DNA of 64,000 bases from Paracoccus endophyticus (GTDB taxonomy: Bacteria; Pseudomonadota; Alphaproteobacteria; Rhodobacterales; Rhodobacteraceae): positions 62,001-126,000 of the forward strand of contig NZ_QLUV01000001.1 in the NCBI RefSeq assembly GCF_003286075.1, written 5' to 3'. Position 1 is the stretch's first letter; the number at the start of each line of letters is the position of its first letter. Shown piece by piece: positions 25,698 through 34,584 of the stretch. Under the pieces are notes generated by a model. The model worked only from the letters and a program-made list of their open reading frames with translations, searched no databases and was not told the DNA's origin. Position numbers and translations under genes: made by a program.

Positions 25698-26876
25698 CTA
25701 TTCGCCCTGCACCGGGCTTTCCGCCTCCGCGCCCTGCGCGCGCTCGATCTCGCGCCAGCGGGCGACGTTGACCTGGTGCTCCTCCAGCGTGCGGGCGAAG
25801 GCGTGGCCGCCCGATCCGTCGGCGACAAAGAACAGCTCGTCGCTGTCGGCGGGATTCAGCGCCGCCTCGATCGCCGCGCGGCCGGGGTTGGCGATCGGCG
25901 TCGGTGGCAGCCCGTCGATGACATAGGTGTTGTAGGGCGTGCGCCGCAGCAGCTCCGACCGGCGCAGCCCGCGGTCCAGCACCTCGCGCCCCTTCGTCAC
26001 GCCATAGATCACCGTCGGGTCGGTCTGCAGCCGCATCCCCTGGCGCAGGCGGTTCACGAACACCGCCGCCACCCGGCGACGCTCGTCGGGGATGCCGGTT
26101 TCCTTCTCGACGATGGACGCCATGATCAGCGCCTCCTCGGGCGTCTGATAGGGCAGGCCGAACGGCCGTGCCTCCCACGCGGCGGCCAGGGTCGCGGCCT
26201 GCTGCGCGGCCATCCTCTCGACGATGGCGCGCCGCTCGCCGCCCTTCTCGATCTCATAGGTGTCGGGGGCCAGGCTGCCCTCGGGGGGGACGGGGCCGGG
26301 ATCGCCCGCCAGCACCGGCGTCTGCTTCAGCGCCTCGACGACCTGCCAGCTGGTGACGCCCTCGGCCACGGCCAGGCGCAGCCGCGCCCCGGGCTTGTCC
26401 ACGGCCTGCCGGATCGGCTCGGGCCACTCGCCCGCGGCGGGATCGTGGCGCACCCGGTCCTCATAGCGCCCGTTCTCGGCGTTCAGGTCGCGCAGCACGA
26501 CGGCGTTCTCGCGCACGCCCACGCGGAACACGACCTCGGTGCCGCAGGTGGACGGCCCGCCCGCGGTGATCGTCTCAACCACGTCCTTCATGCTGGCGCG
26601 GGGCGGCACCAGATAGCTTCCGAACTTGAGGCTGCCCGCCTTGCCGGCATAATCCGCCCCCGTCCGCAGGATATAGGGGCTGGTGATCACCCCCTGCTGC
26701 GCCAGTTGCTGGCTCACCTCGTAAAGCTTCGCGCCCGCCGGCACCTCGACGCATTGCGCCACCGCGCTGGGGCCGGGGGCGACGTACTGGCTGCGCCCCC
26801 AGCCGACGGCGATCGCCGCCGCCACCAGCAGCACGATCGCCAGCGTCAGAAAGTTGGACGCGATCGCCCGCCACAT
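25698..26876 (-). CDS. mltG: Endolytic transglycosylase MltG
   Basis: MltG is an inner-membrane lytic transglycosylase (YceG family) that cuts nascent glycan strands and may terminate their growth. One N-terminal membrane segment (about residues 8-28, FLTLAIVLLVAAAIAVGW) anchors a periplasmic LysM-like part (VEVPAGAKLYEVSQQLAQQG) and the YceG catalytic domain with the active-site Glu in IMASIVEKETG, then RLRQGMRLQTDPTVIYG and YNTYVIDGLPPTPIANPG. Length is 392 residues. The ATG shares a base with the TGA of fabF, so it is cotranscribed with fabF, a pairing common in this order. Confidence 0.96.
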   Translation of the reverse strand: MWRAIASNFLTLAIVLLVAAAIAVGWGRSQYVAPGPSAVAQCVEVPAGAKLYEVSQQLAQQGVITSPYILRTGADYAGKAGSLKFGSYLVPPRASMKDVVETITAGGPSTCGTEVVFRVGVRENAVVLRDLNAENGRYEDRVRHDPAAGEWPEPIRQAVDKPGARLRLAVAEGVTSWQVVEALKQTPVLAGDPGPVPPEGSLAPDTYEIEKGGERRAIVERMAAQQAATLAAAWEARPFGLPYQTPEEALIMASIVEKETGIPDERRRVAAVFVNRLRQGMRLQTDPTVIYGVTKGREVLDRGLRRSELLRRTPYNTYVIDGLPPTPIANPGRAAIEAALNPADSDELFFVADGSGGHAFARTLEEHQVNVARWREIERAQGAEAESPVQGE

Positions 26877-28138
26877 CAGTCCGCGACCCGGCGCAGCACC
26901 AGGCTGGCGTTGGTCCCGCCAAAGCCGAAGCTGTTGGACAGCGCCACGTCGATCCGGCGGCGCACGGCCGCGTTCGCGGCCAGGTCGATGGGCGTCTGCA
27001 CGACCGGATCGTCCAGGTTGATGGTCGGCGGCGCGATCTGGTCGCGAATCGCCAGGATGCAGAAGATCGCCTCGACCGCGCCCGCGGCACCCAGCAGGTG
27101 CCCGATGCTGGATTTCGTGGACGACATGGTGACGCGGCCCGCGTGATCGCCCAGCAGGCGCTCGACCGCCGCCAGTTCGATCACGTCGGCCATGGTGCTG
27201 GTCCCGTGCGCGTTGATGTAGTCGATGTCCGACGCCTCGATCCCGGCCCGCTTCAGCGCGGCGGCCATGCTGCGAAAGCCGCCGTCGCCGTCCTCGCTGG
27301 GGGCGGTGATGTGATAGGCGTCGCCCGACAGCCCGTATCCCAGCACCTCGGCGTAGATCTTGGCGCCGCGCGCCTTGGCGTGTTCGTATTCCTCAAGCAC
27401 GACGATGCCCGCGCCCTCGCCCATCACGAACCCGTCGCGGTCGGCGTCCCAGGGGCGGCTGGCGGCCTGGGGATCGTTGTCGCGCTTGGTGGACAGCGCC
27501 TTGCAGGCGTTGAAGCCGGCGATCCCGATTTCCGAGATCGGGCTTTCCGCCCCGCCTGCGACCATCACGTCGGCATCGCCGAACGCGATCAGCCGGGCCG
27601 CGTCGCCGATGGCATGCGCGCCCGTCGAGCAGGCCGTCACGACCGCATGGTTCGGCCCCTTGAAGCCGAAGCGGATGCTGACCTGCCCGCTGACCAGGTT
27701 GATCAGCGCGCCGGGGATGAAGAACGGCGACACCCGCTTGGCCCCGCGTTCCTTGATCAGCACGGCCGTCTCGGCGATGCTGGTCAGCCCGCCGATGCCC
27801 GACCCGATCATCACGCCCGTCCGCTCGCGCTGCTCGTCGGTCGCAGGCTCCCACCCGCTGTCGCGGACGGCCTGCACGGCCGCCGCCATCCCGTACAGGA
27901 TGAAATCGTCCACCTTGCGGCGGTCCTTCGGCTCCATCCACTCGTCGGGGTTGAAGGTGCCCTCGCTGCCGTCGCCCAGCGGGATCTCGCAGGCGTATTT
28001 CGTCACCACACCGGACGGATCGAACCGCGTGATCGGACCCGCGCCGGACTGTCCGTCCAGCAGGCGGCGCCATGTCTCCTCGACCCCCGACGCCAGCGGC
28101 GTGACCATTCCCAGCCCGGTGACGACAACCCTGCGCAT
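26876..28138 (-). CDS. fabF: Beta-ketoacyl-ACP synthase II
   Basis: FabF condenses malonyl-ACP with acyl-ACP in fatty-acid elongation. The Cys-His-His triad is visible: Cys in VVTACSTGAHAIG, His in NAHGTSTMADVIE and His in SSIGHLLGAAGAVEA. The glycine-rich end NSFGFGGTNASLVL is present. I chose ATG 28138 (MRRVVVTGLGMVTPL, 420 residues) over ATG three codons upstream, because GAGGGA is then 9 nt away. acpP, often adjacent, is not upstream here. Confidence 0.96.
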   Translation of the reverse strand: MRRVVVTGLGMVTPLASGVEETWRRLLDGQSGAGPITRFDPSGVVTKYACEIPLGDGSEGTFNPDEWMEPKDRRKVDDFILYGMAAAVQAVRDSGWEPATDEQRERTGVMIGSGIGGLTSIAETAVLIKERGAKRVSPFFIPGALINLVSGQVSIRFGFKGPNHAVVTACSTGAHAIGDAARLIAFGDADVMVAGGAESPISEIGIAGFNACKALSTKRDNDPQAASRPWDADRDGFVMGEGAGIVVLEEYEHAKARGAKIYAEVLGYGLSGDAYHITAPSEDGDGGFRSMAAALKRAGIEASDIDYINAHGTSTMADVIELAAVERLLGDHAGRVTMSSTKSSIGHLLGAAGAVEAIFCILAIRDQIAPPTINLDDPVVQTPIDLAANAAVRRRIDVALSNSFGFGGTNASLVLRRVAD

Positions 28139-28465
28139 GACCGACATTCCCTCGCTTCAACGGCGCGATGCATACACGCAGGCTCCCCGTGCTGCAACGC
28201 ACCGCGCCACGGGGACCGGCGGGCACCCCGTCCGGCCGCCCTCGCGGCCCCGCCCACGGCGCGGCCACGCGCCTCTGCATGGCCCCGCCGTCCTGCGGCG
28301 CCAGCCTCCGCTGCGCCTTGCCCGCGCCCGCGCGCGCCCCGGCCCGCACGGCAGGGAACCTTTGCGTCGATTATCCCGTTGCCCCGACAGGAAAATGGCC
28401 TAGTCTGCGGGCCGATGGCGCATGGCCGTCACACCCCGCCCAAGACGCCGAAAGGGAACCGCCGG
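28139..28465. other. Divergent intergenic region between fabF and telA
   Basis: About 330 bp with no gene. It is GC-rich up to ~28350 without recognisable signals; the last 100 bp contain the telA promoter candidate. A fabF promoter on the minus strand was not identified. Confidence 0.5.
28379..28406 (+). promoter_or_regulatory. Candidate promoter of the telA cassette
   Basis: TTGCCC (28379-28384) and TAGTCT (28401-28406) with a 16-base spacer, 60 bp before the telA ATG, in a locally AT-richer patch. It fits the relaxed sigma-70 consensus of this group. Confidence 0.4.
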
Positions 28466-29674
28466 ATGAGCACACAGACCCAGGCCCGCGCCCAAGCCGC
28501 GCTGCCCGAACTGCAGGCGGTGACTGCGGTCGTTCTGCCCGAACCCGCCGCCCAGGTCGTCAGCCTCGACCAGGCCCCGCCGCCGATCGCGACCGAGATC
28601 CGCCGCCGCATGGACGAGATCGACCTGCGCGACACCACCTCGATCGTGCATTTCGGCTCGGGCGCGCAGGCGGGCCTGCAGGAAATCAGCCAGGCCATGC
28701 TGGCGGACGTCAAGAACAAGGACGTGGGCCCCGCCGGCGACAGCCTGCGCGACATCGTCTCGACGATCCGGGGCTTCTCGGTCAGCGAGCTTGACGTGCG
28801 CCGCGAGCGGTCGTGGTGGGAAAAGCTTCTGGGCCGCGCCGCCCCCTTCGCCAAGTTCGTGGCGAATTATGAACAGGTGCAGGGCCAGATCGACAAGATC
28901 ACCGCCGACCTGGACGCCCACCAGCACCGGCTGCTCAAGGACATCAAGTCGCTGGACGTGCTGTATGACCGCACGCTGGCCTTCTACGACGAGCTGGCCC
29001 TGTACATCGCCGCCGGCGAGGAAAAGCTGCGCCAGCTGGACACCGAGACGATCCCCGCCAAGGAGGCCGAGGTCCAGGCCAGCCCCGCCGACGGTGCCGT
29101 GCTGGAGGCGCAGGCGCTGCGCGACCTGCGCACCCTGCGCGACGACCTGGAACGCCGGGTCCACGACCTCAAGCTGACCCGCCAGGTCACCATGCAGTCG
29201 CTGCCCTCGATCCGGCTGGTGCAGGAAAACGACAAGTCGCTGGTCACCAAGATCAGCTCGACGCTGGTGAACACCGTGCCGCTGTGGGAAACCCAGCTGG
29301 CGCAGGCGGTGACGATCCAGCGCGCAAGCCAGGCGGCGGGCGCGGTCAAGCAGGCGACCGACCTGACCAACGACCTGCTGACCGCGAATGCCAAGAACCT
29401 GCGCGAGGCCAACGTCCGCATCCGCACCGAAATGGAACGCGGCGTCTTCGACATCGAATCGGTCCGCACCGCCAACGCCGAGCTGATCGCCACGATCGAG
29501 GATTCCTTGCGCATCGCCGACGAGGGCAAGGCCCGCCGCGCCGCCGCCGAGATGGAGTTGCAGAAGATGGAGGTCGAGTTGCGCCAGACGCTCGCGGCCT
29601 CGAGCGCGCGCCAGCAGGCGCCGGTCACGATGGGCGCGGCCACGATGGCGCCGGGGGCCGGGCGTCCCGCCTGA
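28466..29674 (+). CDS. TelA-family toxic anion resistance protein
   Basis: A 402-residue TelA/KlaA family protein, associated with tellurite and other stress tolerance and with TerD-type systems; the biochemical role is unknown. The protein is almost wholly helical with long coiled-coil stretches. Family features: SIVHFGSGAQAGLQEISQAMLADVKNKDVGPAGDSLRDIV, WWEKLLGRAAPFAKFVANYEQVQGQIDKI, and VQENDKSLVTKISSTLVNTVPLWETQLAQAV. AAAGGGAA precedes ATG 28466. It is followed at short distance by DUF2927, SPFH-GYF and zinc-ribbon genes on the same strand, suggesting a membrane-stress module. Confidence 0.9.
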   Translation: MSTQTQARAQAALPELQAVTAVVLPEPAAQVVSLDQAPPPIATEIRRRMDEIDLRDTTSIVHFGSGAQAGLQEISQAMLADVKNKDVGPAGDSLRDIVSTIRGFSVSELDVRRERSWWEKLLGRAAPFAKFVANYEQVQGQIDKITADLDAHQHRLLKDIKSLDVLYDRTLAFYDELALYIAAGEEKLRQLDTETIPAKEAEVQASPADGAVLEAQALRDLRTLRDDLERRVHDLKLTRQVTMQSLPSIRLVQENDKSLVTKISSTLVNTVPLWETQLAQAVTIQRASQAAGAVKQATDLTNDLLTANAKNLREANVRIRTEMERGVFDIESVRTANAELIATIEDSLRIADEGKARRAAAEMELQKMEVELRQTLAASSARQQAPVTMGAATMAPGAGRPA

Positions 29675-29746
29675 CCGACCAGCTTGGACCGTGTCCTGCC
29701 CACCCCGCGCCCCCGCCCCGCCGCCCCCGCGCCGGGGCGTCGGTCC

Positions 29747-30706
29747 GTGTCGTGGCGCGCCCCCCTGACCGCGGCCGCACTGGCGGCGCTGGCGGCCTGC
29801 ACACCCGCGCCGCCGCCGCCGTCACCGCCGCCCGTCCCCCCCGCGCCGGCCGCGCGCCCCGACCGGCTGCGGCCGGTGCCGCCGCCGCAGGTGCCGCGCG
29901 TGGCCGCAGCGACCCCCGCCAGCCTGACGATGACGCAGTATCTGGCCGGCGTTCAGGAGGCGCTGGTGACGCGCGGGCAGCTGCGGACCGATTCGGGGGC
30001 GGGGACGGACGGGCTGACCCCGGACAGCCTGACCGAGGATTTCGTCCAGATCGCCCTGCGCGACGAATACGTCCGCGAGGGCGGCCAGCTTGTGCCCCGC
30101 GCCCACGCAGCCCCCCTGCGCCGCTGGACCGACCCCGTGCGCCTGGGGATCGAGTTCGGCGCCTCGGTGCCCCGCGACCGGCGCGCCACCGACCGCGCCC
30201 AGATCGCCGCGTTCGCCGCGCGGCTGTCGCGCGTCACGGGCCATCCCGTCAGCCTTGCGCCCAAGGGCAACTTCGTCGTCTTGGTCCTGGCCGAGGACGA
30301 GCGCGCGGCCATCGGTCCCCGCCTGTCGCAGCTGATTCCCGGCATCCCGGCTGCCGATGTCGCCGCGATCCAGAACCTGTCGCCGCAGACCTACTGCACC
30401 GTCTTCGCCTATTCGCGCGGCACTGCCGCGGCCTATACCAACGCCGTCGCGGTGATCCGCGCCGAGCTGCCCGACCGCCTGCGGCTCAGCTGCATCCACG
30501 AGGAACTGGCACAGGGCATGGGGCTGGCCAACGACAGCCCCACGGCGCGCCCCTCGATCTTCAACGACGACGAGGAATTCGCCTATCTGACGCGGCATGA
30601 CGAACTGCTGCTGCAGATGCTCTACGACCCCCGGCTGCGCCCCGGCATGACCGAGGCCGAGGCCCGCCCCATCGCGCAGGCCATTGCGGCCGAGTTGCTT
30701 GACTGA
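29747..30706 (+). CDS. DUF2927 lipoprotein
   Basis: A ~319-residue DUF2927 protein with a lipoprotein signal: SWRAPLTAAALAALAAC (lipobox LAAC), then a Pro-rich linker. The conserved domain (about residues 55-319) shows FVQIALRDEYV, PVRLGIEFGASVPRDRRATDRAQIAAFAARLSRVTGHPV, LSPQTYCTVFAYS and CIHEELAQGMGLANDSPTARPSIFNDDEEFAYLT. The family is widespread in Rhodobacterales and has no known function. Start is uncertain: GTG 29747 gives the best signal peptide; TTG 29684 would add 21 Pro/Arg-rich residues. It sits between telA and the SPFH gene. Confidence 0.8.
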   Translation: MSWRAPLTAAALAALAACTPAPPPPSPPPVPPAPAARPDRLRPVPPPQVPRVAAATPASLTMTQYLAGVQEALVTRGQLRTDSGAGTDGLTPDSLTEDFVQIALRDEYVREGGQLVPRAHAAPLRRWTDPVRLGIEFGASVPRDRRATDRAQIAAFAARLSRVTGHPVSLAPKGNFVVLVLAEDERAAIGPRLSQLIPGIPAADVAAIQNLSPQTYCTVFAYSRGTAAAYTNAVAVIRAELPDRLRLSCIHEELAQGMGLANDSPTARPSIFNDDEEFAYLTRHDELLLQMLYDPRLRPGMTEAEARPIAQAIAAELLD

Positions 30707-30781
30707 CCGAAATCCCGCCCGGCCCCGCGGCTTGATCTCGCGGCGCGCCCCCCGTCACCCCGCCCGCGAAAGGACCCCATC

Positions 30782-31957
30782 ATGGCCATCCTCGACTTCC
30801 TGACCGGAGAGTTCATCGATGTCATCGAATGGACCGACAACACCCGCGACACGATGGTCTGGCGCTACGAGACGCGCGGCAACGCCATCAAGTACGGCGC
30901 CAAGCTGACCGTGCGCGAGGGGCAGGCGGCGGTCTTCGTCCACGAAGGCCAGATTGCCGACGTCTTCGGGCCGGGGCTGTACATGCTGGAAACCAACAAC
31001 ATGCCGGTCCTGACGCGGCTTCAGCACTGGGACCACGGCTTCCGCTCGCCGTTCAAGTCGGAAATCTATTTCGTCAGCACCACCCGCTTTGGCGACCTGA
31101 AATGGGGCACGCGCAACCCGATCATCGCGCGCGACCCCGAATTCGGCGCGGTCCGGCTGCGCGCCTTCGGCACCTATGCCATGCGCGTGACCGACCCGGC
31201 CCGCTTCATCGCGGAAATCGTCGGCACCGACGGCGAATTCACCTCGGACGAGATCACCTTCCAGCTGCGCAACGTCATCATCGAGGCGTTCTCGCGCCTG
31301 ATCGCGGCGTCGGGCATCCCGGTGCTGGACATGGCCGCCAACACCCGCGCCCTGGGCGAGATGGTGGTCAAGGCGATCCAGCCCACCGTGGCGCAGTACG
31401 GGCTGACGCTGCCCGAGTTCTACGTCGAGAACATCAGCCTGCCCGACGAGGTCGAGAAGATGCTCGACAAGCGCACGTCGATGGGCATCGTCGGCGACCA
31501 GAACCGCTTTGGCCAGTACGCGCAGGCCGAGGCGATGCTGAACGCCTCGACCCAACCCGGCGGCATGGGCGCGGGCCTTGGCGCCGGCATGGGCGCGGCG
31601 ATCGGCATGGGCATGGGGGGCGGTATGATCCGCGGCCCCTGGGGCGCCGCCCCCGCCCCGGTCCCCGCGCAGCCCCCGGCGCTGGCGCCGCCAAACCCGC
31701 CGGGCATGATCGCGCCCCCCTCGGGCGCGCCCGACATCCTGTGGCACGTCGCGATGGACGGGCAGGCCAGCGGCCCCTATGGCCGCGCCCATCTGGGCCG
31801 GCTGATGAACGAGGGGCGCTTTACCCGCGACACGCTGGTCTGGACCCCCGGGCAGGACGGCTGGCGCCGGGCCGACGAGGTGCCGGTGCTGGCGCAGCTG
31901 TTCACCGTGCAGCCCCCGCCCCTGCCCCTGGTCCCGCCGCCCGCGCCGCAGGACTGA
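30782..31957 (+). CDS. SPFH-domain (YdjI/virion core-like) protein with C-terminal GYF_2 domain
   Basis: A 391-residue protein with an N-terminal SPFH/YdjI-type domain (about residues 1-250): MAILDFLTGEFIDVIEWTD, IKYGAKLTVREGQAAVFVHEGQ, FGPGLYMLETNNMPVLTRLQHWDHGF and LPEFYVENISLPDEVEKMLDKR. A Gly/Met-rich then Pro-rich linker (about 255-315) leads to a GYF_2 domain (LWHVAMDGQASGPYGRAHLGRLMNEGRF ... GWRRADEVP). In Bacillus subtilis YdjI works with YdjG/YdjH zinc-ribbon membrane proteins to recruit a PspA homologue. The next gene here is such a zinc-ribbon membrane protein. AAAGGACCCC precedes the ATG. Confidence 0.87.
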   Translation: MAILDFLTGEFIDVIEWTDNTRDTMVWRYETRGNAIKYGAKLTVREGQAAVFVHEGQIADVFGPGLYMLETNNMPVLTRLQHWDHGFRSPFKSEIYFVSTTRFGDLKWGTRNPIIARDPEFGAVRLRAFGTYAMRVTDPARFIAEIVGTDGEFTSDEITFQLRNVIIEAFSRLIAASGIPVLDMAANTRALGEMVVKAIQPTVAQYGLTLPEFYVENISLPDEVEKMLDKRTSMGIVGDQNRFGQYAQAEAMLNASTQPGGMGAGLGAGMGAAIGMGMGGGMIRGPWGAAPAPVPAQPPALAPPNPPGMIAPPSGAPDILWHVAMDGQASGPYGRAHLGRLMNEGRFTRDTLVWTPGQDGWRRADEVPVLAQLFTVQPPPLPLVPPPAPQD

Positions 31958-32061
31958 CGGCCGGGGCCCTGCGCGCCCCGGCCCCATCCCGGCCGGGGGC
32001 CAGCCGCCGGACCCCGCGCCCCGCACGCATCCGTCCCCCCTCGCGCCCCGAAGGCTGCGCC

Positions 32062-33393
32062 ATGCCCACGCCCAAGATCGAACACCGCTACCCGTGCGAG
32101 AACTGCGGCGGCAGTCTCCAGTTCGCGCCGGGCCAGAACGCGCTGACCTGCCCCTGGTGCGGGCACGTCCAGACCATCTCGCCCGGTGCCGCCCGCGCGC
32201 CTGCCCGCCAGCACGCCGGCGGGCCCGAGGGACAGGATCTGCTGCTGCGCGATCCCGCGACCGGGCGCGCGCTCCAGTGGGACGCGGGCCGCAAGGCGCA
32301 GGGCCTGGCCGAGATCCCGCTGGCGCAGGGGCTGCGGATGGACGACGCCGGCGGGCTGACCGAAGCCGTCCGCACGCTGTCGTGCCCCAACTGCGGCGCC
32401 CGGATCGAGATCGACGGCGCGGCCCACGCCGGCGCCTGCCCGTTCTGCGCGACGCCGGTCGTGACCGACACCGGCACCACGCGGCTGATCAAGCCGCAGG
32501 GCGTGCTGCCCTTCGTCATCACCGAGGACCAGGCCCGCGCCGCGCTGGGCGACTGGCTGGGCCGGCTGTGGTTCGCGCCGGGCGGGCTGGTGCAATACGC
32601 CCGCCGCGGCCGACGGATGGCGGGGGTCTATTCGCCGTTCTGGACCTTCGACGCCGACACAAGCACCGCCTATCGCGGCCGGCGCGGCGATCACTACTTC
32701 GAGACGGTCTACGTCACCCGGACGGTCAACGGCCGCAGCCAGCGCGTGGCCCAGCAGGTGATGCGCACCCGCTGGACCCCCGCGTCGGGGCGCGTGGCCC
32801 GCAGCTTCAACGACGTGCTGGTGCTGGCCTCCTCGTCGCTGCCACGCGGGTTCACCGACGCCCTGGCGCCGTGGGACCTGTCGCACCTGCGGCCCTATGA
32901 CCCGCAATACCTGGCCGGTTTCACCGCCGAGGGCTACACCGTCCCGCTGGCCGACGGCCATGCCGTCGCCCGGCAGGAGATGGCGGGCGTGATCGCCATG
33001 GACGTGCGCCGCGACATCGGCGGCGACGTCCAGCAGATCGACGCGATGAAGACCGACCACAGCGCCGAGACCTTCAAGCACATCCTGCTGCCGATCTGGT
33101 CGGCGGCCTATCGCTACAACGGCAAGTCCTATCGCTTCGTCGTCAACGGCCAGTCGGGGCGGGTCCAGGGCGACCGTCCCTGGTCGGCCTGGAAGATCGC
33201 GCTGGCGGTCCTGCTGGCGGCGGCGGTGCTGGCCGGGCTGCTGTGGGCGGCCAATGAATCGGGCTATGTCCAGATCGGCGGCGCGGGGCTGTCGCTGCCG
33301 GGCGACCTGCCGGCGGGCTACGGGCTGCCCGCCGACTATCGGATGCCCGGGGGCTTCCGCCCCGGCGCGGGCTATGTCATCGAACTGGACTGA
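32062..33393 (+). CDS. Double zinc-ribbon membrane protein (YdjG-like)
   Basis: A 443-residue protein with two zinc ribbons in the first ~140 residues: CENCGG ... CPWCGH and CPNCGA ... CPFCAT. A beta-rich domain (IKPQGVLPFVITEDQARAALGDWL, YSPFWTFDADTSTAYRGRRGD, SFNDVLVLASSSLP) is followed by one transmembrane helix (about residues 376-395, WKIALAVLLAAAVLAGLLWA) and a short Gly/Pro-rich tail. It resembles proteins paired with YdjI-type SPFH proteins. The membrane helix suggests it anchors the SPFH/GYF partner. The gene is 104 bp downstream of that partner. Confidence 0.82.
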   Translation: MPTPKIEHRYPCENCGGSLQFAPGQNALTCPWCGHVQTISPGAARAPARQHAGGPEGQDLLLRDPATGRALQWDAGRKAQGLAEIPLAQGLRMDDAGGLTEAVRTLSCPNCGARIEIDGAAHAGACPFCATPVVTDTGTTRLIKPQGVLPFVITEDQARAALGDWLGRLWFAPGGLVQYARRGRRMAGVYSPFWTFDADTSTAYRGRRGDHYFETVYVTRTVNGRSQRVAQQVMRTRWTPASGRVARSFNDVLVLASSSLPRGFTDALAPWDLSHLRPYDPQYLAGFTAEGYTVPLADGHAVARQEMAGVIAMDVRRDIGGDVQQIDAMKTDHSAETFKHILLPIWSAAYRYNGKSYRFVVNGQSGRVQGDRPWSAWKIALAVLLAAAVLAGLLWAANESGYVQIGGAGLSLPGDLPAGYGLPADYRMPGGFRPGAGYVIELD

Positions 33394-33437
33394 CCCATGC
33401 CCCCACCCGGGCGCAACCCCCGACCCAAGGCCGTCCG

Positions 33438-34400
33438 ATGATCCTATGCGCTGGCGAATCGCTGATCGACATGGTCCCGCAGGACGGGCTGTTCCGGCCG
33501 CTGCCGGGCGGGTCGGTCTGGAACACCGCCCTGGCGCTGGGGCGGCTGGGGGCGCCCGCGTCGTATCTGTGGCCGGTGTCGCGCGACAGCTTCGGCGACG
33601 CGCTGCTGGCGCCCCTGGCGCAGGCGGGCGTGGACACCGCGCTGTGCCCGCGCAGCGACCGGCTGACGACGCTGGCCTTCGTCACCCTGACCGGCGGCGA
33701 GGCGCGCTATGCGTTCTACGACGAGGGCTCGGCCGGCCGGATGCTGACCGAGGCCGACTTGCCGCCCCTGCCGCCGGGTCTTGCGGCGCTGTTCATCGGC
33801 GGGATCAGCCTGGTCCCCGATCCCTGCGGCGCGGCGATCGAGGCGCTGGCCGTCCGCGCCGCCACAGCCGGCGTGCCCGTGATGCTGGACCCCAACATCC
33901 GCCCGTTCTTCATCGCGGACGCGGCCGCCCATCGCGCGCGGCTGGACCGGCTGATGGCGCTGGCCGCGATCGTCAAGCTGTCGGCCGACGACCTTGCCTG
34001 GCTGGACCCCGGCGCGGACCCCGCGCAGGCGGCGCGCGCGCTGCTGGACCGCGGCCCGTCGCTGGTGCTGCAGACGGGCGGCGCGGCGGGCGCAGTGGGC
34101 CACACCGCGCGGGGCAGCCTGTCCGCCCCAGCGATCCGGGTCACGGTCGCCGACACCATCGGCGCGGGCGACACGTTCAACGCGGGCCTGCTTGACGCGC
34201 TGCACCGGGCGGGCGCGCTGTCGCGCCTGTCGGCGCTGGATGACGCCACGCTGTCCGCCGCGCTGGCCCATGCCGCGCGCGCGGCCGCCGTCACCGTCTC
34301 GCGCCCCGGCGCGGACCCGCCCTGGGCGCATGAACTGCCGCAGGCCCATGCCGCGCCCGGCGGTGTCCGCGGCACCGAAGGCCGCAGCCCCCCGCCGTAA
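33438..34400 (+). CDS. PfkB-family carbohydrate kinase
   Basis: A 320-residue ribokinase/fructokinase-type sugar kinase. The N-terminal motif ILCAGESLIDMVPQ, PGGSVWNTALALGRLG, LDPNIRPFFI and the catalytic anion-hole motif DTIGAGDTFNAG are all visible. Fructokinase is the best guess since the N-terminus matches ScrK-like enzymes, but the sugar cannot be fixed from sequence. The C-terminal ~30 residues (after VSRPGADPPW) are Pro/Ala-rich and extra to the family. It is 44 bp after the zinc-ribbon gene, so may share its transcript. AAGGCCGTCCG precedes the ATG. Confidence 0.88.
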   Translation: MILCAGESLIDMVPQDGLFRPLPGGSVWNTALALGRLGAPASYLWPVSRDSFGDALLAPLAQAGVDTALCPRSDRLTTLAFVTLTGGEARYAFYDEGSAGRMLTEADLPPLPPGLAALFIGGISLVPDPCGAAIEALAVRAATAGVPVMLDPNIRPFFIADAAAHRARLDRLMALAAIVKLSADDLAWLDPGADPAQAARALLDRGPSLVLQTGGAAGAVGHTARGSLSAPAIRVTVADTIGAGDTFNAGLLDALHRAGALSRLSALDDATLSAALAHAARAAAVTVSRPGADPPWAHELPQAHAAPGGVRGTEGRSPPP

Positions 34401-34537
34401 GCCTCCCGCCGCAAGCCCCGCGCCGGTCGCCCGGTCTGCGGCGGCGCGCGGCCGCCGTTCCCGCGCCCCGGCGCGGACCTAGGCCTCGGGCGCACAGGCG
34501 GCCGCAGGCCGAGACCGCGGCCCGCATCATCCGCAAA

Positions 34538-34559
34538 GGCGGGGGCCGCAGCCCCCGCC
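34538..34559. terminator. Bidirectional hairpin between convergent pfkB and argD
   Basis: Perfect 9-bp inverted repeat GGCGGGGGC/GCCCCCGCC with a 4-base loop in the 184-bp gap between two convergent stop codons. No T-tract follows, but the position suits a shared terminator. Confidence 0.45.
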
Positions 34560-34584
34560 ATCCGTGCCCCCGGACGCCCCCCGC

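Noticed and set aside
30090..30335. Alternative frames inside the DUF2927 gene
   Set aside because: Arg/Ser/Pro-rich shadows with no start signal; the DUF2927 domain reading is clear.
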